The translations under genes and the position numbers were made by a program. The notes beneath the pieces are model-generated. The model saw nothing but the letters and a program-made list of their open reading frames with translations. It ran no database searches and was not told the origin of the DNA. DNA of 64,000 nt. It comes from an uncultured Prevotellaceae bacterium. Lineage in GTDB: Bacteria; Bacteroidota; Bacteroidia; Bacteroidales; Bacteroidaceae. This document shows, in pieces, positions 42,101-57,100 of this stretch. The stretch is taken from positions 103,747 through 167,746 of the forward strand of contig CACZBS010000004.1 in assembly GCA_902779455.1 (NCBI GenBank), written 5' to 3'. The number at the start of each line of letters is the position of its first letter. The stretch's first letter is position 1.

Positions 42101-45100
42101 TCCAGCTGATGATGTTCTTCAAATGCTTCAAAACTGACAGACAGAGTTGCCAAAAGTTTGTGACTTCAGCTAACCGACTTGCAAATTTACGATAAAAATT
42201 TCTGATTCCAATCATTTTTGTCGCTATTTTCTTCGATAGTTACCTTTTTTTTACTAATTTTGCATGCGCAAGACGAACAAATCTATAGATTTAAATATTT
42301 ATGGCAAATGTAATTAAGCTACGCAAAGGCTTAGACATTCAGCTTCAGGGTAAGGCCGCTGAGAGCAGGATTGTGCTGTCTCCCAATGGCAGATTTGCCC
42401 TTGTGCCTGACGACTTCGAGGGCGTGACGCCCAAGGTCGTCGTCCGCGAAGGTGATCATGTCAAGGCTGGGGATGCACTATTTATAAATAAGGTGTATCC
42501 GGAAGTGAAGTTCGCCTCACCTGTCAGTGGTGTCGTTACTGCTGTGGAGCGAGGCGAGCGGAGAAAGGTGCTCTGCGTCAAGGTGGAAGCCGACAAGGAG
42601 CAGAGCTATGTGGATTACGGCAAACGGGATGTTAGCAAGCTCGACGCCAAGGGCGTCATCGATGCGCTCCTCGAGGCAGGCCTCTTTGGCTACATCGACC
42701 AGTTGCCCTATGCCGTCTCGACCAATCCGACGATGATGCCTAAGGCCATTTTCGTCTCGGCTCTGAGAGACAAGCCTCTGGCTTGCGACTTCGAATACGA
42801 AGTGAAGGGCCAAGAGCATGATTTCCAGACAGGTCTGACGGCCTTGTCGCGCATCGCCACGACCCATCTTGGCGTGGGCGTGGGCTCAGCACTGACAGAT
42901 ATGAAAGACGTTGAGACGACCATCTTCGACGGCCCCTGCCCTGCAGGCAACGTGGGCGTTCAGGTGAACCATATCGACCCAGTCAACAAGGGCGAGGTGG
43001 TTTGGACGGTGGAGCCGACGGCTGTGCTCTTCTTCGGACGTCTTTTCAATACGGGCCGTGTCGACCTGCGTCGTCTTGTCGCCTTCTGCGGCAGCGAGGT
43101 GAAGCAGCCCGCCCATGTGGAAATGCTGGTCGGACAGGAGCTTCAGACGTTGCTCGCCAACAGCATTGATGAGGCTCGTCATACGCGTATTATTAACGGC
43201 AACGTGCTGACAGGCCGTCCCACGACGAAGGATGGCTATCTTGGAGCCCATGCGTCAGAGGTGACCGTCATCCCTGAAGGTGACGACGCTGACGAGTTTG
43301 CTGGCTGGATTATGCCACGACTGAATCAGTTCTCCACCAGCCGCAGCTATTTCTCGTGGCTCTTTGGCCGCAAGAAGTATGCGCTCGACGCTCGTGTGAA
43401 GGGTGGCGAGCGCCACATCATCATGAGTGGCGAGTATGATCGCGTGCTGCCTATGGACATCTACGGCGAGTATCTCATCAAGGCCATCATCGCTGGCGAT
43501 ATCGACCGCATGGAGCAACTCGGCATCTACGAGGTCAGCCCTGAGGACTTCGCTCTGGCCGAGTTCGTGGATTCGTCGAAGCTTGAGCTGCAACGAATTG
43601 TCCGACAGGGTCTTAACAATCTTAGAAAAGAAAATGCTTAAACGTTATGAGTGCACTAAGAAATTACCTCAATAAGATTAAGCCGAACTTCGAACCCGAC
43701 GGCAAGCTGCATGCCTTCCGATCGCTCTTCGATGGCTTCGAGACGTTCCTCTATGTGCCAAACACAACGGCTAAGACGGGTGTCAACATCCACGATGCCA
43801 TTGACTCGAAGCGCATCATGAGCTTCGTGGTCATCGCCTTGATTCCCGCCCTGCTGTTTGGTATGTATAACGTCGGATATCAGAACTATGCCGCTGCCGG
43901 GACTCTGGCTTCGGCCTCGTTCTTCGAAATTTTCTTCTATGGCTTCCTGGCTGTCCTGCCGAAGATTCTTGTCAGCTATATCGTGGGCCTCGGCATTGAG
44001 TTTGCATGGGCACAGTGGAAAGGCGAGGAGATTCAGGAGGGCTTCCTCGTCAGCGGCATGCTTATCCCGATGATCATTCCTGTGGGCTGTCCCTTGTGGA
44101 TCCTGGCCATCGCCGTAGCCTTCGCTGTCATCATCGGCAAGGAGATTTTTGGCGGAACGGGCATGAACATCTTCAATCCGGCCCTCATCTGCCGCGCGTT
44201 CCTGTTCTTTGCTTATCCGACAAAGATGAGCGGCGACCAAGTGTGGGTGGCTCAGGACACGATCTTTGGCCTGGGCAACAATCTGCCTGACGGCTTCACG
44301 CAGGCCACTCCGCTTGGCCAGATTGGGCAGAATGTCGAGGTGACGGCATCGCTCAACGACATGATAACGGGCTTCATCCCAGGCAGTATCGGAGAGACGA
44401 GCGTCATCTGCATAGCTATTGGCGCCCTGATCCTGCTCGTCACTCGCATTGCCTCGTGGAAGACGATGCTGAGTGTTTTCGTCGGCGGTTCGCTGATGGC
44501 CTATGTGTTCCAGATGACGGGCCAGTCCGTGATTCCCTGGTATGAGCATTTGGTGCTGGGTGGATTCGCCTTTGGTGCCGTCTTCATGGCTACCGACCCT
44601 GTGACGTCGTGCCGCACGGAGACAGGTAAGTGGTTCTATGGCTTCATCATTGGCGCCATGGCCGTCATCATCCGCGTGATGAACCCAGGCTATCCTGAGG
44701 GCATGATGCTGGCCATCCTGCTGATGAATATGTTTGCTCCGACCATCGATCATTTCGTCGTGGAGCGTAATATCTCAAAACGTATGAAGAGAGGAGGTAT
44801 AAAATGAGTAAGCTGAATACTAATTCCAATACGTACATATTTATATATAGTACGGTGCTGGTGGTCATCGTGGCCTTCCTGCTGGCTTTTATCTTCCAGA
44901 TCCTGAAGCCTATGCAGGATGCCAATGTGGCCCTCGACGTGAAGAAGCAGATCCTCTATTCCCTCAATATCCGCAATCTGGATGGTGCAGAAGCCGAAGC
45001 CAGATATGCAGAAGTGGTGAAGGAAGAGAAGGACGAGAACGGCCAGAAGGTCTATCTCTGCAATGTCGACGGCGAGGAGGTTTGTGTCTTTGCCTTGAAG

Positions 45101-48100
45101 GGCATGGGCCTCTGGGGTGGCATCAGCGGTTATGTGGCCATTCACGATCAGGACGGCCCGACGGTCTATGGCGCCTACTTCAACCACGAGAGCGAGACCG
45201 CTGGTCTTGGAGCCGAGATTAAAGACTCGCAGGCCTGGCAGGAGAAGTTCATCGGCAAGAAAGTGTTTCAGGGTAGTGACTACAGCCGTGTGGCTCTGTC
45301 GGTGCTCAAGAAGGTCGATGATTCAGCCACTCAGGTGGACTGTGTGACAGGTGCTACACTTACGTCCAATGGCGTGAACGATATGCTTCACGAGGGGCTG
45401 AAGCCGCTGATGCAGGAAGTGCAGGCATGTTGCAAGGCTTCTGAAGGGAAATGCTGTCAGACGGATTCCGTCAGTGGCTGCTGCAAAGACTCCGTTGCAA
45501 CAGCAGAATAAGAATCAATAGTAAATCGTCAATCAGAAAATCGTAAGTTACTATTATGGCATTATTCAATAAACAAAACAAAGAGGCTCTGACCAATCCG
45601 TTGAACCTCGACCACCCGATACTCGTTCAGGTGCTGGGCATCTGCTCGGCGCTGGCCGTGACGTCGCAACTGAAGCCTGCTATCGTGATGGGCCTCGCCG
45701 TGACGGTGATTACGGCATTCTCGAATGTGATCATCTCGATCTTGCGCAACACCATCCCTAATCGTATCCGCATTGTCGTGCAGCTGGTGGTGGTCGCTGC
45801 ATTGGTGACCATCGTGAGCCAAGTGCTCAAAGCTTATGTCTACGACGTCAGCGTCCAGCTGTCCGTCTATGTCGGACTTATTATCACCAACTGCATCCTG
45901 ATGGGACGCTTGGAGGCATTCGCCATGCAGAACAAGCCTTGGCCTTCGTTCCTCGACGGCATTGGTAATGGTCTGGGCTACGCCATGATTCTGGTCATCG
46001 TCGGAGCCGTACGTGAGTTCTTCGGACGCGGTTCGCTGCTGGGCTTCCAGATTATACCTGACGCCTGCTACGACTGGGGGTATATCAACAACGGCATGAT
46101 GACGATGCCTGCCATGGCGCTTATTCTTGTGGGTATCGTGATTTGGGTACATCGTGCTTACTTTTATAAGGAGAAGTAATTATGGAACATGCAATAAGTC
46201 TATTCTTTAGGTCGATTTTCGTCGACAATATGATCTTCGCATTCTTCCTCGGCATGTGCAGCTATCTGGCCGTGTCGAAGACGGTGAAGACCTCGCTGGG
46301 GCTGGGTATGGCTGTCACGTTCGTGCTGACGGTGACCGTCCCTGTGAACTATCTGTTGCAGACCAAGGTCTTAGGTCCCGATTGTCTTGTTGAGGGCATC
46401 GACCTGAGCTATCTGTCGTTCATTCTCTTCATTGGTGTCATTGCTGGTATTGTGCAGCTCGTCGAGATGGTGGTCGAGAAGTACTCGCCTTCGCTCTATG
46501 CCGCACTGGGCATCTTCTTGCCCCTGATAGCCGTCAACTGTGCCATCATGGGAGCTTCGCTGTTCATGCAACAGCGCATCCTGCTCGATCCTTCCAATTC
46601 CCAGGCCATCACCTCCGTGTGGGATGCTATCGTCTACGGCGTTGGTTCGGGCATCGGCTGGACGTTGGCCATCGTCTCGCTGGGTGCTATCCGCGAGAAG
46701 ATGCAGTTCAGCGATGTGCCAAAGCCTCTTCAGGGACTTGGCATTACGTTTATCACCGTCGGACTGATGGCTATGGCCATGATGTGTTTCTCTGGACTTA
46801 ATATCTAATCGACGCTTATGGGACAGTTTATATTATACAGCATCCTGGTGTTTCTGGTGACAATCATTGCCATTGTCATCATCCTGCTCGTGGCTAAGAA
46901 ATATCTCTCGCCATCGGGCAATGTGAACATAGAAATCAATGGTGACCGTACCATCAGCGTCGGACAGGGCTCAAGCCTGATGACGACGCTCAACGAGAAT
47001 GGCATCTTCCTGCCTTCGGCCTGTGGCGGAAAGGCTTCGTGCGGACAATGTAAGGTTCAAGTCCTGGAGGGTGGGGGAGAGATCCTCGACTCAGAGAAGC
47101 CTCACTTCACCCGCAAGGAGATAAAGGACCACTGGCGTCTGGGTTGCCAATGCAAGGTGAAGGGCGATCTGAAGATTCATGTGCCCGAATCCATTCTTGG
47201 CGTGAAGGAGTATGAGTGCACGGTTATCTCGAACAAGAACGTGGCAACGTTCATCAAGGAGTTTAAGGTGCAGCTCCCTGCAGGAGCACATATGGACTTC
47301 ATTCCCGGCTCCTATGCCCAGATCAAGATTCCTGCCTTCGACTGCATTGACTATAACGACTACGACCGCGAGCTCATCGGGGCTGAATACGTGCCATCGT
47401 GGGAGAAGTTCAAGATGTTTGACCTGAAGTGTAAGAATCCTGAGCCTACGATTCGCGCATACTCGATGGCCAACTATCCAGCTGAGGGCGACGTGTTCAT
47501 GCTCACCGTTCGTATTGCCACACCGCCTTTCAAACCTGATAGGAGCGGTTTCATGGAGGTGAATCCTGGCATCGCATCGTCTTACATCTTCTCGTTGAAG
47601 CCAGGCGACAAGGTCATTATGAGCGGACCCTTTGGCGACTTCCACCCGCACTTCGATTCGAAGAAGGAAATGATATGGGTCGGCGGTGGCGCAGGTATGG
47701 CTCCGCTCCGCGCTCAGATTATGCACATGACAAAGACGCTTCACACCACAGATCGTGAGATGCACTACTTCTATGGAGCGCGTGCACTCAATGAGGTGTT
47801 CTATCTTGACGACTTCCTTGGCTTGGAGAAGGAATTCCCCAACTTCCACTTCCACTTGGCTCTCGATCGTCCCGATCCAGCTGCTGATGCTGCAGGTGTG
47901 AAGTACACACCAGGTTTCGTCCATCAGGTGATGCTCAACACCTACTTGAAAGATCACGAGGCTCCAGAGGATGTCGAGTACTATATGTGCGGACCTGGCC
48001 CGATGTCGGCAGCCGTTGTCTCGATGCTGGATTCTCTTGGGGTTGATCCCGCATCCATCATGTACGACAATTTTGGAGGTTAAGAAAGAGCAAAGAGGTT

Positions 48101-51100
48101 TTGTCAGCATAAACTATCATGATTATGCTGACAAAACCTCTTTTTAGACTTTTTATAGATAAAGTGAGCCGAGTTTGCAGAAAAATGAGTATCTTTGCGC
48201 TCGGTTTATGAAGACAAATGAAAAGAAGGCCAGTGTGCGCCAGGCCGTGGAGCGCATTCTGGACGGATACTTGGAGATGAACAATCATCGCAAGACGCCT
48301 GAGCGCTATGCGATATTGCGTGCTGTTTACGGTATTGAAGGGCACTTCACGGTCGACGAGCTGGGCACCAAACTCGTTGAAGAGTACAAGTTCCCCGTTT
48401 CTCGTGCTACGCTTTACAACACGTTGAACCTGTTCATGGAATTGCGGCTGGTCATACGCCATAGATTTCAGGGTGCAACAAAATATGAGGCGTGCTATGC
48501 AGAAGATAGTCATTGTCATCAGATCTGTACGGTCTGTGGAAAGGTGACTGAGGTGAAGTCGGCCGAGGTGAGCCGAGCCATTGAGTCGCTTCATCTGAAG
48601 CGATTCCGCAAGGATGGCTTTTCGCTTTATATCTATGGCATCTGTTCAACGTGCCAGGCTGCCATTACGAGGCAGAAGAATAGTAAAATCAAACACGACT
48701 AAGTATATTATAGAAGATGAATAAAGGTAAGGTTGACGTCCTGCTGGGCTTACAGTGGGGCGACGAAGGTAAGGGAAAGGTTGTCGATGTGCTGACCCCG
48801 CACTATGATGTGGTAGCCCGATTCCAGGGTGGTCCCAATGCAGGCCATACGCTCGAGTTCGAAGGACAGAAGTATGTGCTCCGTTCCATTCCCTCAGGTA
48901 TTTTCCAGGGTGACAAAATCAATATCATCGGCAATGGTGTAGTGCTGGCCCCGGACCTCTTCATGGAGGAGGCACAGGCTCTTGAGCAGAGCGGCCACGA
49001 CTTGAAGTCGCGTCTCCACATCTCAAAGAAGGCTCATCTCATCATGCCTACCCATCGCGTGCTTGACCAGGCCTTTGAGGCTCAGAAAGGCAAAAACCGT
49101 GTAGGCACGACGGGCAAGGGTATTGGCCCTACCTATACGGACAAGGTCTCACGAGTAGGTCTGCGCGTAGGTGATATCCTCGATAATTTCGAACAAAAAT
49201 ATGCTGCAGCCAAGGCTCGGCACGAAGCCATCCTGAAGTCTCTCCACTTCGAGTATGACGTCACCGAAGTAGAACGTCATTGGATGGAGGGCATCGACTA
49301 CTTGCGCCAATTCCATATCGTCGACTCGGAGCATGAGGTCAACCGTCTGCTCCGCGAAGACAAGAGCGTGCTGTGCGAGGGCGCTCAGGGAACGATGCTC
49401 GATGTCGATTTTGGTTCTTACCCGTTTGTCACATCGTCGAATACCATCTGTGCCGGTGCCTGTACGGGCCTTGGCATCGGACCTAACCGCATTGGTGAAG
49501 TCTTTGGCATCATGAAGGCTTATTGCACCCGCGTTGGTGCCGGCCCGTTCCCCACAGAGCTTTTCGATGAAACAGGCCAGCGCATCCGCGATCTCGGCCA
49601 TGAGTATGGTGCCGTCACGGGGCGTGAGCGCCGTTGTGGCTGGATTGATTTGGTCGCTCTGCGCTACAGCATTATGATCAATGGCGTCACTCAACTCATC
49701 ATGATGAAGAGCGATGTGCTCGACCAGTTCCCAACGATCAAGGCTTGTGTCGCCTATCGGGTTAAGGGTGAATTGACACGCGACTTCCCTTACGATATTA
49801 CTGACGGCATTGAGCCTGTCTACGAAGAACTGCCGGGTTGGCAGACCGACATGACGCATCTGACCAGCGAGGACCAGTTCCCCAAGGCTTTCTGCGACTA
49901 CATCAACTTCCTTGAACAACAGCTCGAAACACCCATCACCATCATCAGCATCGGTCCTGACCGCGAACAAACAATTCTAAGAAATGGCAAATAAACCAAG
50001 CATTCCCAAGGGTACACGCGACTTCGGCCCGATGGAGATGGCTAAGCGCAATTACATTCTGAACACCATACGCGAAGTCTATGAACTCTATGGCTTTCAG
50101 CAGATTGAAACACCTGCCATGGAGACACTTCAAACGCTCATGGGCAAGTATGGCGAGGAGGGAGACAAACTGCTCTTCAAGGTGCTCAACAGTGGCGACT
50201 ATCTTAGCAAGGTGACTGATGAGGAGCTTTCTGAACGTAATTCGTTGCGTTTGGCAGCCCGTTTATGTGAGAAAGGCCTCCGTTATGACCTGACCGTGCC
50301 ATTCGCCCGTTATGTGGTGATGCATCGTGAGGAACTCCAGTTGCCTTTCCGTCGCTATCAGGTTCAGCCTGTCTGGCGGGCCGATCGTCCGCAGAAAGGA
50401 CGTTACCGTGAGTTCTATCAGTTTGACGGAGACATCGTAGGTAGTGATTCCCTGCTTAACGAAGTTGAACTCATGCAGATTGAGGACGAGGTGTTCAGCC
50501 GTCTGGGTGTGCGTGTGCAGATTAAGATTAACAACCGCAAAATCTTGACAGGCATCGCCGAAGTTATTGGAGCTTCCGACAAGATCGTCGACATTACTGT
50601 AGCCATAGACAAACTCGATAAGATTGGCGAGGATGGCGTCGTGGCCGAACTGACAGAAAAAGGTCTTTCTGAAGAACAGATTGGCAAGTTGCGTCCCATC
50701 ATCAACCTTAGTGGTTCCAACTCAGAGAAACTCTCCACTATTGCCCAGGTCCTCAGTGGAAGCGAGGCAGGACTGAAAGGTGTCGAGGAGACCCGCTTTA
50801 TTCTCGATACACTCCAGCAATTGTCGCTCCGCAACCAAATTGAGCTTGACCTTACGTTGGCTCGTGGACTCAGCTACTATACGGGAGCCATATTCGAAGT
50901 GAAGGCGCTTGACACGCCAATGGGCAGCATTTCTGGAGGTGGCCGTTATGACAATTTGACGGGCATCTTTGGGCTGCCAGGACTCTCTGGCGTTGGCATT
51001 TCATTCGGTGTCGACCGCATATACGATGTGTTAGGAGCACTTAATCTCTATCCTGACGACGCACTGCAGACGAGTCGTGTGCTGTTTATTAACTTTGGCG

Positions 51101-54100
51101 ACCGTGAGACGTCCTACCAACTGCCTATCCTGGCCCGTGTGCGCCAGGCAGGCATTCGTGCAGAGCTCTACCCCGACCAGTCGAAGATGAAGAAGCAAAT
51201 GTCGTATGCCAACCAGAAGCAGATTCCTTTTGTGGTACTGGCAGGCGAGAGCGAGATGGCCCAGGGCAAGGTCACTCTGAAGAACATGCTGACTGGCGAA
51301 CAAAGCTTAGTCAGTCCCGACGAACTCATAGAAAACTTGAAGTAACGGATATGAACAAACTGTTGACAGGTGTCGCTGTAGCACTCCTTACCTTGATGCT
51401 AATCTCGGCTAATGACCGCCGGCCCACTACCATCTTTATGATTGGCGACTCGACAATGGCCAACAAGGATATCTCCAACGGCAAGCAGGAGCGTGGCTGG
51501 GGAATGGCACTGCAGTGCTTTTTCGACGACAATATTCGCATTGATAACCATGCCGTCAATGGGCGCTCCTCGCTGAGCTTCATTAACGAGGGCCGTTGGG
51601 ACAAGGTGCTTGAATCAATGATGCCTGGCGACTATGTGATTATCCAGTTTGGACATAATGACGAAAAGCCCAAGGCCGACCGTCATACTGATCCCGGCTC
51701 GACGTTCGACTACAACTTAGCTAAGTTCGTTCGCGAGACGCGCGAGCATGGCGGCATACCTGTCCTGATGAACTGTGTCGTCCGACGAAATTATTTTGTA
51801 GCGGCACCTGAGAATGATGATGACGAAAAGCTGCGCACCACGACGTTCAAGGACGGCGTGAAGATGGTGGAGGGCGACTCTCTCATAGATACACATGGAC
51901 TCTATGCCGTGGCCCCGCGTGATGTGGCCCGTCGCATGCATTGTCATTTTGTCGATGCGAACCAGTTGACCCACGATCTTGAGCAAGGATTGGGACGTGA
52001 GGCTTCCAAAAAGCTCCACATGTGGTTCCTGCCTGGTGAAGAGCCCTCTGTGCCCGATGGCCGTCAGGACAATACCCACTATAATGTTCATGGAGCACAG
52101 GTCGTGGCCCGCCTGCTGGCCGATGCGCTTTGTGAAGAAGTGCCTCTGCTCAAGAAGTATCGCACAGAGGCCGACTTCACTGTCGATCGCCGTGGCCGCG
52201 GCAACTATCTCGACCTGCAGCCCGCTGTCGATGCAGCCCTGCTCCGTTCCAATACTACTACCACCATTCAGATTCTCGGAGGTGAATGGAGCAAGCCCCA
52301 ACTGCCACGCAAATCGAAAATCACGTTCGTCCTGCGTGAGGGTGCTAAGTGGAAATAATCACTGGGAGCTTATTATCCAACAATCTTTCGGACGGCTTCA
52401 ATCGTGCTGTCGAATGGACCTGTGTGCTCCAATTTGAGCGTGCACATGGCGGCTGCCAGATGTCCGGCCTCGTCGCAGGAAGCGCCGAGTGCACGGGCGT
52501 AGAGATATCCCGCAGCATAAGTGTCGCCACATCCTGTTGCGTCAACCACGCGATGAGGTGGATAGCCCGGGATTTCGTAGAAGCGGTCTCCGTCGTAGAT
52601 GAGCGAGCCGTAGCTGCCCAGCGTGACAAGTACTTCGCGGACACCCCATTTGGCTATGAGACGGGCGCCTCGCCGAAGGTCGCGCTCTCCGTCAGTGAGC
52701 ACGTCAATCTCGTGCTCGTTCACCTTTAGGATGTCAGTGTGCTTGAGTACACGAAGTTTGTCAGGCCAGTCGACGGCATAGACACGCTGTCCACGAACTT
52801 CGCGCAGATAGCCCTGCACGTCGACGCAGATGCGCCCCTTGTTGGCCAGATACTCCACCACTTCGGGCGCGAAATCATCCTGTAGCAGAGTACCTAAGTG
52901 GAACACGTCGGCCTCATAGTCTTTCAGCTGTTCTATGTTGAAGGGCTGGGCCTTCGACATGACCCGCTGCCGACGGTTGTTCATGTTCCGGCCATAGCTG
53001 TTCTCGAAGTAGACACTCGTAGGGCTGCCCAAGTCGTTGATGTCGATGCCGGCTTGGCTTAGTTTCTCGATTTCGTGCTTAAGGTCTTCGCCGACAGCGG
53101 TGACGACTCCGAAGCTAACGTCGTGAGGCAGGTGTTGCATAGCCCATGCCACGTAGTAGGCAGTGCCTCCTGCGCAGTCGACGCCTTGCGGCTGTGATGG
53201 TGTGATGATTCGGTCGTGCGTAATGTGGCCGATACATAGGATATTCTTCTTCATAGATATAATGTGTTGGTGATCAGCAGGACTGCCTGTTCAAGATACT
53301 TACGGTCCGTGTCATCGAAGGTGCTGAGCTCAGAATGGTCGATGTCGAGCACTCCGACGACCTCGCCTTGGCTGTTGTGCATCGGAACGACAATCTCCGA
53401 ACGCGAGAGGCTGCTGCAGGCGATGTGACCAGGAAAGGCATCAACGTCGGCAACGACCTGAGTGGCATCTTGCGCCCAAGCCGTTCCGCAGACGCCGCGC
53501 CCCTTGGCGATGTGCATGCAAGCGACGCTGCCTTGAAAAGGACCCAGCCTGAGCTCTCCGTCGCGTACGAGGTAGAATCCCGTCCACAGCCATCCGAAGG
53601 TCTCGCTGAGTAGTGCACTGGTATTGGCAAGAACGCTGACCTCGTCCTTCTCGCCTTCGATGAGTGCTGCCAACTGTGGCAGTATCTGCTGATATTTTTG
53701 CTCCTTATTCATAAGTCGTGCAAAGGTACGAATAAAAAATGGAACAACCAAATATTTGGCGGTTCCATTTTTTTATTGTACCTTTGCCGCGTTTTATTGA
53801 TGACCAACTCAAGATGATTAACTGAACAAAAACAGGATGCTTTCAACACTTTATAATCAAATAGGACAATATCGCCGTGCGTCGCTCGCCACGCCGCTGC
53901 TGACCGCCTTGGAGGTGGTGATGGACGTCATGATACCCTATGTGACGGCCCGTCTCATCGACCTTGGCCTCAATGCCGGCAATATCCAGGAAGTCTATCG
54001 CGAGGGGCTGCTGATGCTCCTCATGGCCGCCTTGTCGCTCTTCTTCGGCATAATGGCTGGCCGCGTCTCAGCCTACGCTTCGACGGGTTTCGCAGCCAAT

Positions 54101-57100
54101 CTCCGTCGGGCTATGTATCGCAATGTCCAGACGTTCGCTTTCTCCGACATCGACAAGTATTCCACTTCGGGCCTCGTCACCCGCATGACGACTGACGTGC
54201 AGAGCCTTCAGCAAGCCTATCAGCAGATCCTCCGCGTGACGGTGCGTGCGCCGTTCCGTCTGTTGCTGTCAGTGGTCATGTGTCTGATTATCGACCCCCG
54301 GCTGTCGCTGATCTTTATCGTGGCGATGGTTGTGCTTGGCTTCAGCATCTGGCAGATCATTTCGCGTGTGGTGAAGCTCTTCCGTCAAGTCTATGAACGC
54401 TATGACGACCTGAACCAGAGCGTGCAGGAGAACGTGAGCGGCATTCGCGTGGTGAAAGCCTTCGTCCGCGAGGACTACGAGACGGACAAGTTCAACCGTG
54501 CGGCTGAGGCATTATATAAGTTGTACACCAAGGCCGAGGGCCTTATGGCCTTCAATCATCCCGTGATGAACATGGTGGTCTATGGATGCATCATTGCCCT
54601 CTCCTGGTGGGGCGCCCACTTTATAGTTGGCGGGACGCTGACGACGGGCGAGCTGACCTCGCTCTTCACCTACGTCATGTCAATCCTTCAGGCGCTGATG
54701 ATGCTCTCCATGATATTCGTCATGCTGACCCAGAGTGCCGCCTCGGCCCGCCGTGTCAGCGAAGTGATTGAGGAAAAGGCCGACATCGTCAACCCAGCCA
54801 GTCCCATCTTCGAACTTGCTGACGGCAGCGTGGAGTTCCGTGGCGTCAGGTTTGATTATACGACAAAAACAGACAGTCCGACCAAGGAGCATCGCCGTTC
54901 GGCACTCTACAACGTCTCGTTCCGCATCGAGTCAGGCGAGACGATCGGCATCATTGGCGGCACAGGCTCTGGCAAGTCAACACTGGTCAGCCTGATATCC
55001 CGGCTCTACGATGTGAACAAAGGTCAGGTGCTGGTGGGCGGACGCGACGTCAGGGAATATGACCTGACGACCCTTCGCACGGCCGTTGCTGTGGTGCTCC
55101 AGCAGAATACGCTTTTCAGTGGCTCCGTCATCGACAACCTCCGCTGGGGCAATCCTGAAGCGACCCTGGACGATTGCCGAAGGGCTTGCCGCATGGCCCA
55201 GGCCGACGGCTTCATTATGGAGATGCCCAATCAGTATGAAACCAGGATCGAGCAGGGCGGCACCAATGTCAGTGGGGGCCAGAAGCAGCGCCTCTGCATC
55301 GCCCGAGCCCTGCTGAAGCATCCCCGCGTGCTGGTGCTCGACGACTCCACCTCAGCCTGCGACACGCGCACGGATGCCCTCATCCAGCGAGCCTTCCGTG
55401 AGGAGCTGCCTGAGATGACCAAGCTCATCATCGCCCAGCGCATCTCGAGCGTGGAGCATTGCGACCGCATCCTGGTGATGGACAATGGCGTCGTCACGGG
55501 CTTCGATACCCACGAACGGCTTCTCCAAACGAATGCGCTCTATCGAGAGATCTATGACATCCAGATGGCCGACACGGGCGACTTTGACAAGCCTAAGGCC
55601 GCAACGGATGAAACAAAGAAAGGAGGTGTGGCATGAGACAGCCTAACTTCAATCGCGGCCCGCAGGGGCACCCAGGTCAGAATGCCGGATTTCAGCGGGC
55701 GTCGCGCCAGCAGCGTCAGGTCATGCTGCGGCTCTTTGGCTATGTCATGCGGAACTACCGCTTCTCCATCCTGACTGTGCTGGCCTGCATCGTCGTGTCG
55801 AGCATCACGTCGCTTGCTTCCACGCTCTTCACCCGCACGCTCATCGACGACTACATCGTGCCTCTCACTCAGGTGGCCAATCCTGAGTATGCCTCACTCA
55901 TGCAGACCTTGTTCAAGCTGGGACTCGTGCTGCTGCTTGGCGTCATTGCCAGCTACACCTATAACCGCCTGATGATCAATGTCTCGCAGGGCACGATGTT
56001 GCGCCTCCGTAAACAGATCTTCGAGCGCATGCAGAAGCTGCCCATCAGCTATTTCGACCAGCACTCCCATGGTGAGTTGATGTCTGTCTATACCAACGAT
56101 GTCGACTCATTGCGCCAGATGATCTCAACGGCGATGGCACAGGTCTTCTCCAGCGTCATCACCATCGTGGCCACCTTCTCGTCGATGGTGGTGCTCTCCG
56201 TGCCCCTGACGCTCGTCAGCATCGTGATGGCAGCCGTCATGATGGTCGTCACGACCCGTCTGGGCCAGTGGTCGCGCGGCTATTTCCGCACCCAGCAGGA
56301 GTCGCTGGCTCAGGTCAACGGCTTCATCGAGGAGATGATGACGGGGCAGAAGGTCGTCAAGGTGTTCTGTCATGAGCAGCAGGCCATCAGCCAGTTCGAG
56401 CAGATCAATGAGCAGCTTCGCTCGTCGGCCTACAATGCCAATAAGATTGCCAATATCGTCATGCCCGTCAATGGCAACCTTGGCAACCTGGCCTATGTGC
56501 TGATAGCCGTCGTGGGCGCATCACTCGCACTCAACCACTTCTCAATTCTCAATTTTCAATTCTCCATTACGCTCGGCACCATCGTCTCGTTCCTACAGCT
56601 GAACAAGAGTTTCACCCAACCCATCTCGCACGTCAGCCAGCAGATCAACTCCGTGCTCAATGCATCCGTAGGCGCTGAGCGCGTCTTCGCCCTGGGCGAT
56701 GCTGCGCCTGAGGTGGACGAGGGCACGCGCGAACTGACAGACCCCAAGGGCGATGTCGACTTCCGCGACGTCGACTTTGGCTATACGGCTGAGAAGCAGG
56801 TGCTGTTCGATATCAACATCAATACCAACCCTGGCCAGAAGATTGCCTTCGTGGGTGGAACGGGGGCGGGCAAGACCACAATCATCAATCTCATTAACCG
56901 CTTCTATGATATTCAGAAGGGCGAGATACTCTACGACGGTATTCCCATCAACGACATCCGAAAGACATCGCTACGCCGCAGCATGACCATCGTCCTCCAG
57001 GAGACCCATCTCTTCACTGGCACCGTGCTCGACAACATCCGCTACGGCTGTCTCGAGGCTACTGACGACGACTGTGTGCGCGCTGCCCAGCTCGTCGGGG